This document shows positions 55,456-64,000 of a stretch of DNA of 64,000 nucleotides, piece after piece (position 1 is the first letter of the stretch; the number at the start of each line of letters is the position of its first letter). Below the pieces are notes generated by a model that saw nothing but the letters and a program-made list of their open reading frames with translations, made no database searches and had not been told where the DNA came from. The stretch spans positions 1,488,001 through 1,552,000 of the forward strand of contig NZ_CP095042.1 of assembly GCF_022919715.1 (NCBI RefSeq), in the 5' to 3' direction. The position numbers were made by a program, and so were the translations under genes. This DNA is from Agromyces sp. H17E-10. GTDB lineage: Bacteria > Actinomycetota > Actinomycetes > Actinomycetales > Microbacteriaceae.

Positions 55456-58053
55456 TCACGTCGAGAGCAGGTCCCGCTCCTCGGCTATGCGCACGGCCTC
55501 CTGCCGTGAGGCGACACCCAGCTTCGCGAGCACGGCGGCGACGTGACTGTCGACCGTGCGCACCGAGAGCACGAGCCGGTCGGCGATCTCAGCGTTCGTG
55601 AGCCCGTCGGCGAGCAGCCGCAGCACGTCGAGCTGCCGATCGGTGAGCCCGTCGGGGTTGCCGCGGGTGAGGCTCGTCGGCCCGCGGGGGATGCTGCGGA
55701 CACCCCGCTCTCGGAGGTCGGCCCTGACCTTCCGGGCGAGCGGAACCGCACCGATGCGATCGAGGATCGCGAGCGCCTCGACGAGGTCGGCGGGGTCGGG
55801 GCTCTCCGCCAGCGCCGCCGCCTCGTGGTACGGCGCGCCTGCCGCGTGCCACGCCTCCGCGGCCGCGCGCCAGTCGCCGCGGGCCTGGATCGAGAACGGG
55901 TGCGGGTCGTCGGGCGGCACCGCGAGGTCGTCACCCGCCCGGCGCAGGAGGTACGCGAGCTCGGCACGGAGCGCCGGCGCGCGTCGGCGATCGGCCTCGT
56001 CGAACTCGGGCCGCGCGATCGCGAGCGCCGCGACGGCGTCACCGCGGAGCAGCGCGGCCTCCGCCCTGGCCGCCGCCACCGGACCCATGCGCTGCAGCTC
56101 GCCAAGCTCGGCCGCGAGTCGGTTCGCCTCGTCGAGCAGAGCGTCGGCACCCTCGTCGCCTCGCCGCAGGCGCACCGTGCCCGCGACGGTCAGCGCGACG
56201 CAGCGGGCGTGCGGCATCCCCGGCGGCGGTTCGACGAGCGCGAGCGCCTCGTCCCACCGGGCCCGGGCCAACTCGAGCCTCGCCTGCTCCATGCGCTGGT
56301 ACGTCGCGAATCCGATGAACTCCGAACGTTCGGTGAGTTCCATCGCACGCGAGAGGTGCTGATCGGCGACCTCGAGGCGGTACTGGTCGAGCAGCGCCCA
56401 CACGAGGTTCACGAACGCACGGGCGGCATCCTCGATGTCGTCGACCCCGAGTGCCGCCTCCGCCGCCTCGAGGAGCTCGCCGATGCCGTCGTCGTCGCCG
56501 AGGAACATCAGCCCGGTGCCGTGGTTGTTGAGGGCGTGCGACAGCACCCGGTGGTCACCGGTCTCGCGCGAGATCGCGATCGCCCGCGCGGCGAGGTCGA
56601 GCGCGCGCTCGGTGTCGTGCGCGAGCAGTGCGAGCTGCGCCTCGTTGCTGAGCGCCATCGCGTAGAGGCCCTCGTCGCCCGCGTCCGCGAGCACGGCCGA
56701 GGCCTCGCGCGCTGCGGCCTCGGCGTCGCTGCGGTGACCGTCGAACCAGTCGAAGCGCGAGAGCCAGCGCAGGCTCGCGCCCAGTCTGCGCGCGTCGCCG
56801 AGCTCGCGCCGGAGGGCGACGGCGCGGACCTGCGCCGACACGGCGGCACTCGCCGCTCCGATCGTGTACGACTCGATCGCGAACTCCTCGAAGAGGTCGG
56901 CGAGCTCGGCCGTCTCGTACCGGTCGGCGTGCGCGAGCGCGGCCGCGTAGTGCGCCGCCGACTGGCGGTGGGCTCCCGACGTCGCGGCATCCCGTGCCGC
57001 TGCCGGCGCCCACGCGACGACGGCATCGACGTCACCCGCGCCGAGCGCGTGGTGCACGAGACGCGCAGGATCGGAGATGCCCGCGTCGAGCAGCGCGGCG
57101 AGCACCGCCCGCTCGAGTTCGATGCGGCGCGAAGCGGGCAGGGCGTCGACCACCGCACGCCGGGTCAGTTCATGGCGGAACCGCACGCCCTCGGGACTCA
57201 CGTCGAGGAGCCCGCCCTCCTCGGCCGCCCGCAGCGCCCCCGCTGAGCCGGGCACGAGCCGCGCGAGCAATTCGGGATCGACGGCCGACGGCACCACGGC
57301 GAGCTGCTCGACATGGTCCTGCGTGGAGGACTCGAGCCGCCGCAGTCGTCCGGTGATCGCGTCGACGACGGTCTGCGGCACGCCCGACTCCCCCGCCGAG
57401 GACTCCCCCGCCGAGGCGACGAGCTCGCTGACGAAGTACGGGTTTCCGGCGGTCGTCGCGAATACGCGACCGGCGTCGAGGCCGCTGCCCGCGGTGAGCG
57501 CGTCGACCGCGGTCGGCGTGAGCCGCCGCGGTGCGATTCGGATGACCCGGTCGCCGTGGCCGAGGTCGCCCAGCAGCCGCCCGAGCGGGTGGTCGCGGTC
57601 GAGCTCGTCGCGGTAGGTCACGACGAGCGCGGCGGGCAGCTCGTCGATGCGACGCGCGAGGAAGCGGACGGCGTCGAGCGTCGCCTCGTCGGCCCAGTGG
57701 GCGTCTTCGATGACGAGCACCGTGCCCGAGGCATCCGCGAGCTCATCACGCAGGGTCGCGAACACGTCTTCGCGATCGCCGGACCGCAGCGCCGCACCGA
57801 GGCTCGGCCCGACCGACCGAGCCAGGTCGCGAAGCGGCCCCAACGGCCGAGGCGTCGACATCGCGTCGCACGCGCCGACGAGCACGCGCACGCCATCGGG
57901 CGGGGCAGCCCGCAGCGCGTTCACGAGGCTCGACTTGCCGATGCCCGCCTCGCCGTGCAGCAGCACCACCCGGCCACGGCCCATCGCCGCGTCGCTCGCC
58001 GCGACGCGCAACTCGTCGAGCTCACGATCGCGCTCGAGCAGCCCGCTGCCCAT
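55456..58053 (-). CDS. large LuxR-family regulator with N-terminal ATPase (LAL type)
   Basis: An 865-residue regulator of the LAL/MalT-like architecture. Residues 1-~250: AAA/STAND ATPase with P-loop GEAGIGKSS at 34-42 and Walker B VLVIEDAHWADEATLD. The middle ~500 residues are Ala- and Arg-rich helical repeats, probably TPR-like. The last ~65 residues are a LuxR HTH (GLTDRQLDVLRLLADGLTNAEIADRL, then TVDSHVAAVLAKLG). Such proteins respond to a ligand, often a sugar, and activate transcription in an ATP-dependent way. It may control the nearby amylopullulanase by analogy with MalT, but only proximity supports this. Start ATG 58053. Confidence 0.9.
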   Translation of the reverse strand: MGSGLLERDRELDELRVAASDAAMGRGRVVLLHGEAGIGKSSLVNALRAAPPDGVRVLVGACDAMSTPRPLGPLRDLARSVGPSLGAALRSGDREDVFATLRDELADASGTVLVIEDAHWADEATLDAVRFLARRIDELPAALVVTYRDELDRDHPLGRLLGDLGHGDRVIRIAPRRLTPTAVDALTAGSGLDAGRVFATTAGNPYFVSELVASAGESSAGESGVPQTVVDAITGRLRRLESSTQDHVEQLAVVPSAVDPELLARLVPGSAGALRAAEEGGLLDVSPEGVRFRHELTRRAVVDALPASRRIELERAVLAALLDAGISDPARLVHHALGAGDVDAVVAWAPAAARDAATSGAHRQSAAHYAAALAHADRYETAELADLFEEFAIESYTIGAASAAVSAQVRAVALRRELGDARRLGASLRWLSRFDWFDGHRSDAEAAAREASAVLADAGDEGLYAMALSNEAQLALLAHDTERALDLAARAIAISRETGDHRVLSHALNNHGTGLMFLGDDDGIGELLEAAEAALGVDDIEDAARAFVNLVWALLDQYRLEVADQHLSRAMELTERSEFIGFATYQRMEQARLELARARWDEALALVEPPPGMPHARCVALTVAGTVRLRRGDEGADALLDEANRLAAELGELQRMGPVAAARAEAALLRGDAVAALAIARPEFDEADRRRAPALRAELAYLLRRAGDDLAVPPDDPHPFSIQARGDWRAAAEAWHAAGAPYHEAAALAESPDPADLVEALAILDRIGAVPLARKVRADLRERGVRSIPRGPTSLTRGNPDGLTDRQLDVLRLLADGLTNAEIADRLVLSVRTVDSHVAAVLAKLGVASRQEAVRIAEERDLLST

Positions 58054-58113
58054 GCAGCGATCGTCCTCGCAGCCGCCCCGCGCCGCAACCGGGTCCGCCC
58101 TGAACCGTCACGC

Positions 58114-58172
58114 CGCGAGTCGCCGAAACGCGCTGCTCATCGCGCGACGAAGAGCATTTTTCGGCGACTCAC
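58114..58172. repeat. GAGTCGCCGAAA...TTTTCGGCGACTC palindrome
   Basis: GAGTCGCCGAAA (from 58117) pairs with TTTTCGGCGACTC (58158-58170) around a long, partly structured loop. Its ends resemble those of the palindrome at 42761-42820. It lies between the ccsB stop and the start of the LuxR gene, where it may also end transcription. Confidence 0.7.
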
Positions 58173-58190
58173 GAGGAGACGATGCGGGGC

Positions 58191-59291
58191 TCAGAGCCCC
58201 GAGTACGCGTGGAGTCCCTTGAAGAAGAGGTTGACGATCGTGAAGTTGAAGAGCACCGTCGAGAAGCCGATGATCGCGAGCCAGGCCGACCGCGAACCGC
58301 GCCAGCCGCGCGTCGCACGCGCGTGGATGTAGCCGGCGTAGACCACCCAGATGATGAAGGTCCACACCTCCTTGGTGTCCCAGCCCCAGTAGCGGCCCCA
58401 CGCGCGTTCGGCCCAGATCGCGCCGGCCATGAGCGTGAACGTCCAGAGGATGAAGCCGATGATCGTCACGCGGTAGGCGAGCGACTCGAGCGTCACCGAG
58501 TCGGGCAGCGTCGCGAGGAAGCTCTTCTTGACCGCCTTGGCACTCGCCGCGAGCGCTTCGCGCCGCGACTGCATGAGCTGCACGACCGAGAGCGCGAAGC
58601 TCAGCGCGAAGAAGCCCACCGACGTCGTCGCCACGAACACGTGGATGACGAGCCAGTAGTCCTGCAGGGCCGGCGGCAGCGGCACGACCGACACGTAGAA
58701 GTTCGTCGACGCGAGCCCGAGCAGCACGAGCACGAGCCCGGTGACGAACGTGCCGAGGAACCGCAGGTCGTGCTTCGCGAAGAGCAGCACCGTGAGGAAC
58801 ACGGTCGTGATCAGCAGCGTGCCCGTGAGCGCGAACTCGTACATGTTGGCCCACGGCACGCGCTCGGCCGCGATGCCGCGGAGCACCGCGGCGGTGAGGT
58901 GCAGCAGCCACGCCACGACGGTCATCGCGACCGCGACGCGCAGCGCCGGCGAACGACCGTAGTCGACGGTGGCGCCGTCGTCGACCGCGCTCTTCCAGCG
59001 CGAACGACGGGGCGCGGGCGCGGTGATCGAACCGGATGCCGCGACCTGGGCGGCGGCATCCGCCTTCGCCGCGGCGGCGGCCTGCAGCACGCCGACCCGC
59101 TCGCGTGCCTCGCCCGTCGAGGCGTCGGCGTCGGCCGTGCTCTCGGCCGAGGCATCCTGTACCGCATCGGCGGCGGCCGCGGCCGCGGCACCCCGCTTCG
59201 CCAGGTCGATCGAGTAGGCGATGAAGGCGATCGCGTACACGGCCATCGCCGAGTAGACGCAGAGGACCGAGATTTCGTCGAGGGTGGGCAC
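58191..59291 (-). CDS. ccsB: cytochrome c biogenesis protein CcsB/ResC
   Basis: A 366-residue polytopic membrane protein of the heme-handling CcsA/ResC family. The family WWD-type signature is seen as WGRYWGWDTKEVWTFIIWVVY near residue 300; conserved His lie in other helices (for example LLHLTAAVLRG and VIHVFVATTSVGFFALS). An Ala/Glu-rich loop (about 33-90, KRGAAAAAAADAVQDASAES) is inserted after the first helix and is probably cytoplasmic. With ResB it forms the system II synthase that delivers heme to apocytochrome c outside the membrane. The start is GTG 59291, 9 bp after resB. Confidence 0.93.
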   Translation of the reverse strand: MPTLDEISVLCVYSAMAVYAIAFIAYSIDLAKRGAAAAAAADAVQDASAESTADADASTGEARERVGVLQAAAAAKADAAAQVAASGSITAPAPRRSRWKSAVDDGATVDYGRSPALRVAVAMTVVAWLLHLTAAVLRGIAAERVPWANMYEFALTGTLLITTVFLTVLLFAKHDLRFLGTFVTGLVLVLLGLASTNFYVSVVPLPPALQDYWLVIHVFVATTSVGFFALSFALSVVQLMQSRREALAASAKAVKKSFLATLPDSVTLESLAYRVTIIGFILWTFTLMAGAIWAERAWGRYWGWDTKEVWTFIIWVVYAGYIHARATRGWRGSRSAWLAIIGFSTVLFNFTIVNLFFKGLHAYSGL

Positions 59292-59300
59292 GTGACTACC

Positions 59301-61163
59301 TTACGTCGTGGGTTTCGCGGTGTCGTCTGGGGATTCGGCGGCGACGACGGGGTCATCGACGTCGGGCGCCGGCCCGGCGAGGCGGTCGGCGAACGCGGCG
59401 ACCGCCTGCTCGAGGTTCGGGTCCTCGCCGCGGGCGAGTCCGGCGAACTCGAGCACGCTCGTGCCGTCGCGGCGCGTGGTGACCTTCACCCACATGCGGC
59501 GGCGCGGGATGAACAGCGAGAGCAGCAGCCCCGCGAGGATCAGGATCGAGAAGACCAGCACCCAGCCCTGCGTGGGGTCGTGGTGGATGTCGAACGACGC
59601 GAACCGCTTCACCGACTCGTTGAAGGGGCGCTCGTCGGTCGGCACCGCATCGGTGCGGTCGGGTGCGACCTCGGTCGCCGGCGCCGCGTCGGTGCTGTCG
59701 TCGACGAACTCGACGGTGCCGCGGCCGCCGGGGAGTTCGGTGACCTGCCCGGGCATGAGCTCGATCGAGGCGACGTCGGTGTTGCGGCCGTTGAGCTGCG
59801 TCATGTCCGACGGGTCGAGCGTGTACACCGAGGTCGGCTTGCCGGCGTCGATGCCGAGGTCGCCCTCGTACACCGTGAGCGAGAGCACCGGGTAGACGAG
59901 GTCGGGGTAGGTCGAGGCCGACGCCCCGCTGTCCATCGTGCTCTGGGTCGGGTAGAACAGGCCGATCATGCCGAGCTGCTCGTCGAGCCCGTCGGTGACC
60001 TTGACGACGCCGATCGAGAAGAGGTTCGCGTCCTGCGGCAGGAACGGCACCGCGTCGTCGAACACGACCTCGCCCTGGGGGTCGCGTACAACGATGTGGG
60101 GCGCGTAGCCGTTGCCGAGCAGGTACACGTCGGTGCCGTGCGTGCGCAGCGGCTCGTTCACCTTGACGGCGCCGTCTTCGGCCGTGCCGTCGCGGTCGGT
60201 CACGGTGACGTGCGCGGTGAAGTCGATCGGTTGGCCGATCGCGTCCTGGTTCTGCGTCTCGTACACGGCGTCGAGGTCGCCGAGCGACAGCTTGTACGGG
60301 TCGAGCTCGCTGTCGCTGAAGAACCGGCCCGGGTTGAACGAGTCGAACGCCGCGAGCGTGTTGACGAACGACTGCCCCTCGACGACGACGCGCTGGCCGG
60401 CGAACCCGAACCCGCCGCCGACGCCGACCGCGACGAGCACGCCGAGCATCGCCGTGTGGAACACGAGGTTGCCGGTCTCGCGCAGGTACCCGCGCTCGGC
60501 TGACACGCTCGGGGCGCCGCGCAGCTCGTAGGGCTCGACCCGGTACCCCTGCTGTTTGAGCAGCTTGGATGCCTCGGCCACCGCGGTCGCGGCATCCACC
60601 CCCTCGGGCAATGCCCGCTCGGTGTAGCCCGCGAGGCGGTTCAGCCGGGCCGGGGTGCGCGGCGGTCGAGCACGAAGCGCCTCGAAGTGGTGCTTCGTAC
60701 GCGGGATGATGCAGCCGACGAGCGACACGAACAGCAGCAGGTACACCGCCGAGAACCACGCCGACGTGTAGACGTCGAACATCTGGAACTTGTCGAGCAC
60801 CGGCGCGAGGTCGGGATTGTCGGTGAAGTACTGGGTGACGCCGTTCGGGTCGCTCGAGCGCTGCGGCACGAGCGATCCGGGCACCGCGGCGATCGCGAGG
60901 AGCAGCAGCAGCAGGATCGCCGTGCGCATGCTCGTGAGCTGGCGCCAGCCGAAGCGCAGCCAGCCGACGAAGCCGAGCTTCGGCTGCGCGACGCCGTCGC
61001 CGCCCGGGCCGCCGGAGCCGCCGGCTCCACCGGTTCCGCCCGGGGATGCCGCGGGCTCGGGTTCGGGCGAGTCGTAGTGATCGGCGGGGCGCAGCGGGTC
61101 GACGCCGTGCGTGTCGTGGGCCGGCCGGGCGCCCTTCCGATCAGAGGACGAGGTCGATGCCAC
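59301..61163 (-). CDS. resB: cytochrome c biogenesis protein ResB/Ccs1
   Basis: A 620-residue ResB-domain protein. The first ~65 residues are a disordered, Gly/Pro/Ser-rich cytoplasmic tail. Then come membrane helices ([23 protein letters not shown] and [21 protein letters not shown]), a third near residue 225 ([18 protein letters not shown]), a large extracytoplasmic domain and a last helix ([19 protein letters not shown]) followed by PRRRMWVK. The chosen GTG (61163) lies inside the last codons of ccdA, giving a 23-bp overlap behind CAGGGAG. It is the partner of CcsB. Confidence 0.92.
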   Translation of the reverse strand: MASTSSSDRKGARPAHDTHGVDPLRPADHYDSPEPEPAASPGGTGGAGGSGGPGGDGVAQPKLGFVGWLRFGWRQLTSMRTAILLLLLLAIAAVPGSLVPQRSSDPNGVTQYFTDNPDLAPVLDKFQMFDVYTSAWFSAVYLLLFVSLVGCIIPRTKHHFEALRARPPRTPARLNRLAGYTERALPEGVDAATAVAEASKLLKQQGYRVEPYELRGAPSVSAERGYLRETGNLVFHTAMLGVLVAVGVGGGFGFAGQRVVVEGQSFVNTLAAFDSFNPGRFFSDSELDPYKLSLGDLDAVYETQNQDAIGQPIDFTAHVTVTDRDGTAEDGAVKVNEPLRTHGTDVYLLGNGYAPHIVVRDPQGEVVFDDAVPFLPQDANLFSIGVVKVTDGLDEQLGMIGLFYPTQSTMDSGASASTYPDLVYPVLSLTVYEGDLGIDAGKPTSVYTLDPSDMTQLNGRNTDVASIELMPGQVTELPGGRGTVEFVDDSTDAAPATEVAPDRTDAVPTDERPFNESVKRFASFDIHHDPTQGWVLVFSILILAGLLLSLFIPRRRMWVKVTTRRDGTSVLEFAGLARGEDPNLEQAVAAFADRLAGPAPDVDDPVVAAESPDDTAKPTT

Positions 61164-61893
61164 TCATCACTCCCTGCAGGTCGCTCATCCAGGCGGTCCA
61201 GAGGCCCGACACCATGATCAGTCCGATCACGATGAGCAGGCCGCCGCCGATGAGGTTGATCGTGCGGATGTGCCGGCGCAGGAACGCCAGCGACCCCGTC
61301 ACCCAGCCGAACCCGAAGGCGACGAGGAGGAAGGGGATGCCGAGGCCGATGCAGTACGCGAGACCGAGCACGGCGCCGCGACCGACCGACTCGCTGTTGA
61401 GGCTCAGCGTGAGCACAGCGGCGAGCGCGGGGCCGATGCACGGGGTCCAGCCGAGGCCGAACACGACGCCGAGCAGCGGCGCGCCGGCGAGCCCGGTCGC
61501 CGGGCGCCAGCTCGGCTTGAACTGGCGCTGCATGAACGTGAACTGGCCGACGAAGACGAGCCCCATGCCGATGAGCACGACGCCGAGCACGCGCGTGATC
61601 GGGTCCTGCCAGGCGCGAAGCCACGCGCCCGCGGCGCCCGCGAGCGCCGTGTAGACGAGGAACACGACCGTGAAGCCGGCGATGAAGAGCAGCACGCCCA
61701 GCAGCAGTCGGCGGCGGTTGCGTCGCTCGGTCTCGGCATCGGCCGAGGCATCCGTGAACCCGCCGATGTAGCCGAGGTACCCCGGAACCAGCGGGAGCAC
61801 GCAGGGCGAGAGGAAGGAGATGATGCCGGCGGCGAGTGCGATCGGCACCGCGATGAGGAGTTGGCCGCTGTAGACGAGCTCGCCGGGCCCCAT
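61141..61893 (-). CDS. ccdA: thiol-disulfide transporter CcdA
   Basis: A 250-residue DsbD/CcdA-family membrane protein that carries reducing power across the membrane for cytochrome c maturation. The two redox Cys are C31 ([19 protein letters not shown]) and C152 ([18 protein letters not shown]). Six membrane helices are apparent. It overlaps resB by 23 bp and lies 60 bp after the TlpA-like gene, forming the usual thioredoxin-ccdA-resB-ccsB order. Confidence 0.95.
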   Translation of the reverse strand: MGPGELVYSGQLLIAVPIALAAGIISFLSPCVLPLVPGYLGYIGGFTDASADAETERRNRRRLLLGVLLFIAGFTVVFLVYTALAGAAGAWLRAWQDPITRVLGVVLIGMGLVFVGQFTFMQRQFKPSWRPATGLAGAPLLGVVFGLGWTPCIGPALAAVLTLSLNSESVGRGAVLGLAYCIGLGIPFLLVAFGFGWVTGSLAFLRRHIRTINLIGGGLLIVIGLIMVSGLWTAWMSDLQGVMSGIDLVL

Positions 61894-61953
61894 CAGACGG
61901 CCCGCCTGCGGGGCGCCGCGACGAGACAGCGCGAATTCTTGGCCGGCCCCACG

Positions 61954-62601
61954 TCAGTTCTCCTCGAGCAGGCTGTCGACGAGCCCGCGGAGGATGGAGG
62001 CGTCCTCGAGCTGGCCGAGCACGCGGGCGGCGACGCGGCCCTGCTTGTCGAGCACGATCGTCGTCGGCACCGCAGCCGGCGGCACGTCGCCCGCGAACGC
62101 GAGCTGCGCGTCGCCGTCGTCGACGTCGAGGATCGAGGGGTAGTCGACGCCGTACGTCTTCTCGAAGGCGTTCGCATTGCCGGCCTGGTCGCGCACGTTG
62201 ACGCCGACGAACGAGACGCCGTCTTCGCCCTCGCCATAGTGCTCGTAGACCTCTTCGAGGATCGGCGCCTCGACGCGGCACGGGGCGCAGCCCGCGTACC
62301 AGAAGTTCACCACGGTCACGTCGCCGACGGTGTCGGCCGAGTCGAACGCGTCGCCGTCGGCGGTCTCGCCCGCGAACTCGACGGGCTCGCCGCGCGAGCC
62401 CTCGTCGAACTCGGAGATGCTGCCGTCACCGGCGATGTAGTTCTTGCCGCTGCCCTCGCGGAACTGCTCGGCGAGCGGGTCGCTCGTGCACCCCGTCAGC
62501 AGCAGCGCAGTCACCGCGGCGAGCGCCGCAACCCCGACTGCCGGTCGAGTAGCGCCGCGCGCAGCGCGACGCGTATCGAGACCACGTGCACCGACACGCA
62601 T
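61954..62601 (-). CDS. TlpA/ResA-like thioredoxin lipoprotein
   Basis: A 215-residue membrane-tethered thiol-disulfide oxidoreductase. Lipobox LLLTGC places the lipidated Cys at 38. The thioredoxin fold follows, with the active site CAPC at 105-108 (VVNFWYAGCAPCRVEAP) and the cis-Pro segment PPAAVPTTIVLD. It would reduce apocytochrome c heme-binding Cys using electrons from CcdA. The ATG at 62601 overlaps the upstream stop as TGATG. The n-region of its signal peptide (residues about 5-19) is encoded by a dispersed repeat, making it unusually long and Arg-rich. Confidence 0.92.
   Translation of the reverse strand: MRVGARGLDTRRAARGATRPAVGVAALAAVTALLLTGCTSDPLAEQFREGSGKNYIAGDGSISEFDEGSRGEPVEFAGETADGDAFDSADTVGDVTVVNFWYAGCAPCRVEAPILEEVYEHYGEGEDGVSFVGVNVRDQAGNANAFEKTYGVDYPSILDVDDGDAQLAFAGDVPPAAVPTTIVLDKQGRVAARVLGQLEDASILRGLVDSLLEEN
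62543..62587. repeat. dispersed repeat read in frame in the TlpA-like signal peptide
   Basis: GGTCGAGTAGCGCCGCGCGC-AGCGCGACGCG-TATCGAGACC is a one-arm copy of the GGTCGAGTAGCG type. It encodes RGLDTRRAARGAT in the signal-peptide n-region. Confidence 0.75.
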
Positions 62602-63266
62602 CACACCGCACCCACATCCGTCGCCTGCGCGGCGAGTCCCGCCGCGGGATCCGTGTACCCGACCTCGACGAAGCGACGCCCGGCGGCACTGCCGGCTGCG
62701 CCCTGCATCTCGAGGGTCGTGATGCTCGACAGCGCGCAGCGTCGTCGCCGCGGGTCGTGCGAGAGTCGTTCGTCGGCGAGGTGGCGGTGCACCATCCAGA
62801 TCGGCAGCTGGTGACTGACGATGACGACGTCGCCACCGTCGACCGCGCTCCAGGCATCCTCGATCGCCGCCATCATGCGGGCCGCGATCGACCGGAACGG
62901 CTCGCCCCAGCTGGGCTCCCACGGGTTCACGAGCAGGCCCCAGTTGCGGATGTCGCGGAGCGCGCCGCCCTGGCCGCGCATGCGCTTGCCCTCGAAGCGG
63001 TTCTCGGGTTCGATCACGCGTTCGTCGAGCGTCGGCTCGAGCCCGAACGCCGCGGCGATCGGCTCGCCCGACTGCTGCGTGCGCTGCAGCGGCGAGGTGA
63101 TCAGGGCCGAGACGGGGCGCCCGCGCGAAACGAGATCGTCGGCCGCGGCTTTCGCCATGAGGCGGCCGAGGTCGCTGAGCCCGTAACCGGGAAGACGGCC
63201 GTAGAGCACGCCCTGCGGGTTGAACACCTCGCCATGGCGCACGAGATGGATCTGCTCGGCCGGCAC
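62601..63266 (-). CDS. histidine phosphatase superfamily protein (phosphoglycerate-mutase-like)
   Basis: A 221-residue cytosolic phosphatase of the RHG family: LVRHGEV at 8-14 with the catalytic His 11, SPLQRTQQS (second Arg), the acid segment DERVIEPENRFEG, and VIVSHQLPI with the second His. Such proteins range from phosphoglycerate mutase-like to broad phosphatases. It commonly precedes the cytochrome c maturation cluster in Microbacteriaceae, from memory, but no role there is proven. The start is GTG 63266. It is coupled to the TlpA-like gene by a TGATG junction. Confidence 0.9.
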   Translation of the reverse strand: MPAEQIHLVRHGEVFNPQGVLYGRLPGYGLSDLGRLMAKAAADDLVSRGRPVSALITSPLQRTQQSGEPIAAAFGLEPTLDERVIEPENRFEGKRMRGQGGALRDIRNWGLLVNPWEPSWGEPFRSIAARMMAAIEDAWSAVDGGDVVIVSHQLPIWMVHRHLADERLSHDPRRRRCALSSITTLEMQGAAGSAAGRRFVEVGYTDPAAGLAAQATDVGAV

Positions 63267-63322
63267 GGCTCCCAGTCTAGAGAGCCGGATCCTTTGAATC
63301 CGCCGAGTATCCGCGGGTGCTC

Positions 63323-63363
63323 AGCGGGCTGACGAGCGAGCGCAGCCGGCGGTCTCGAAACCC
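63323..63363. repeat. degenerate copy of dispersed repeat
   Basis: AGCGGGCTGACGAGCGAGCG-CAGCCGGCGGTCTCGAAACCC resembles the GGTTGAGGAGCGAGCGCAGC...GTCTCGAAACCC arm but has several changes. It lies downstream of the 79-aa gene's stop. Confidence 0.6.
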
Positions 63364-63375
63364 ACTCCACTGCGG

Positions 63376-63615
63376 TCAGATCAATTCGCGATCCGGATCG
63401 ATGTCCTCGAGCCCGACAGCCACGAGCTCGAGATTGAAGGCCTCAGCCTGTTGCTGCATCAGCGAAATGATCTCGTAGAACGCGGACAATCGTCCAAGCG
63501 CGAATTGTCGGTCAGTCTCCTCAGCGGTTCGCGCAACGCGCTTCGCCTCCAGGCCGGCCTGCTTCACGAGGTCTCCGAGGTCCTGAAGGTAGAGGGAGGA
63601 CGCGTCGTCAGTCAC
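63376..63615 (-). CDS. small helical protein coupled to DyP peroxidase
   Basis: A 79-residue, wholly helical-looking, acidic protein (SLYLQDLGDLVKQAGLEAKR ... ALGRLSAFYEIISLMQQQAE). The GTG start (63615) overlaps the stop of the upstream peroxidase gene as GTGA, so the two are translationally coupled. It has no Cys, signal peptide or membrane segment. The family is not recognised; as a close partner of the peroxidase it could be an accessory or cargo-like protein. Confidence 0.65.
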   Translation of the reverse strand: MTDDASSLYLQDLGDLVKQAGLEAKRVARTAEETDRQFALGRLSAFYEIISLMQQQAEAFNLELVAVGLEDIDPDRELI

Positions 63616-64000
63616 GTCCCGTCGGCCAGCCCCTCGAGCAACTGCAGCGACGGCACGAAGAACGTCGTGCCCGTCGTCGCGGTCGAGACGTCGAGGAGCT
63701 TGTCGTGAAGGCCGGGTGGGTCGCCGAGGAACATCCGCTGCAGCATCCGCTCGATCACCCACAGGCGACGGGTGTACCCGATGAAGTAGGTGCCGTACAC
63801 GCCGGACGCGGGGCTGCCGAACGGCATGTTGTCGCGCAGGATGGCGAACTCGTTGCCGTCGTCGTCGGTGATCGTCGCGAGCGTCTTGTGCGCGCGCTGC
63901 GGCTCGGTGTCGTCGAGCTCGACGTCGTCGGCCTTGCGGCGACCCATGACCGCCTCCTGCTCTTCGGTCGTCATCGAGTTCCACGTCGCCAGGTCGTGCA
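63612..64000 (-). CDS. DyP-type peroxidase, C-terminal part
   Basis: The last 129 codons of a dye-decolorising-type heme peroxidase; the 5' part lies past base 64000. Recognisable DyP C-terminal segments: TEEQEAVMGRRK, ILRDNMPFGSPASGVYGTYF, IGYTRRLWVIERMLQRMFLG and DKLLDVSTATTGTTFFVPSL. The frame is open to the window edge and starts there with HDLATWNSM, so the internal ATG at 63974 is not the true start. The heme ligand His and GXXDG motif lie outside the window. The C-terminus ends soon after the domain (LLEGLADGT), without an encapsulin-targeting extension. Confidence 0.88.
   Translation of the reverse strand, partial: HDLATWNSMTTEEQEAVMGRRKADDVELDDTEPQRAHKTLATITDDDGNEFAILRDNMPFGSPASGVYGTYFIGYTRRLWVIERMLQRMFLGDPPGLHDKLLDVSTATTGTTFFVPSLQLLEGLADGT

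Noticed and set aside
63612..63974. Independent 120-aa gene starting at ATG 63974
   Set aside because: The frame continues upstream to the window edge with DyP-like sequence, so it is the end of a longer peroxidase gene.

Overview
The window is GC-rich, with frequent GTG starts, short or overlapping gene junctions, a Gram-positive type Tad pilus locus without secretin genes, LPXTG-anchored surface proteins, and a complete-looking menaquinone pathway beside Ccs/Res-type cytochrome c maturation. This points to an actinobacterium, most likely of the family Microbacteriaceae (Agromyces/Leifsonia-like). That assignment is inferred from gene content and order; no database search was made.

Layout. 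1-9.8 kb: end of an alpha/beta hydrolase, then a minus-strand Tad/Flp operon (flp, tadE, tadG-like, cpaB, cpaE, tadA, tadB, tadC) with its prepilin peptidase nearby. A divergent NYN/OST-HTH gene shares the 492-bp flp upstream region, which holds a cluster of GGGGTACA dyads. 9.8-11.5 kb: a two-gene unit with DUF6504 behind an SOS/LexA-type box, a small membrane protein and a lipoprotein. 11.7-16.1 kb: a 1460-residue secreted beta-propeller/DUF11 protein. 16.1-20.0 kb: cupin, FprA-type reductase, polyprenyl diphosphate synthase, MenG. 20.1-34.2 kb: two tandem giant LPXTG proteins (2110 and 2503 aa) with 5 and 7 copies of a ~118-aa module. They sit between menG and menF. 34.4-46.5 kb: menF, PPK2, menD, PLDc_N protein, DUF4229, menA, MarR/MFS pair, menE, menB, small membrane protein, menC. 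46.5-48.7 kb: MerR/MFS pair and a small secreted protein. 48.8-58.1 kb: a 2035-aa amylopullulanase behind LacI-type operators, a small protein, and a large LuxR/ATPase regulator. 58.2-64 kb: ccsB, resB, ccdA, a TlpA-like lipoprotein, a histidine phosphatase, a small protein and the end of a DyP peroxidase.

How the genes fit together. MenF, D, C, E, B, A and G plus a polyprenyl synthase would make menaquinone. The Ccs/Res genes attach heme to the cytochromes c that work with it. The Tad pilus, the DUF11 protein and the two sortase-anchored proteins form a surface/adhesion set, and the decamer GGGGTACAGG lies upstream of three of these four loci. The amylopullulanase would degrade starch or glycogen outside the cell.

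A second layer is a family of short palindromic repeats (cores GGTTTCGAGACG...CTCCTCAACC and GGTCGAGTAGCG...TATCGAGACC), seen about ten times. Most lie between genes, but copies are read in frame inside menD (two) and the TlpA-like lipoprotein. Distinct palindromes lie in menE and possibly the hydrolase. No tRNA, rRNA, CRISPR array, transposase or integrase was seen.
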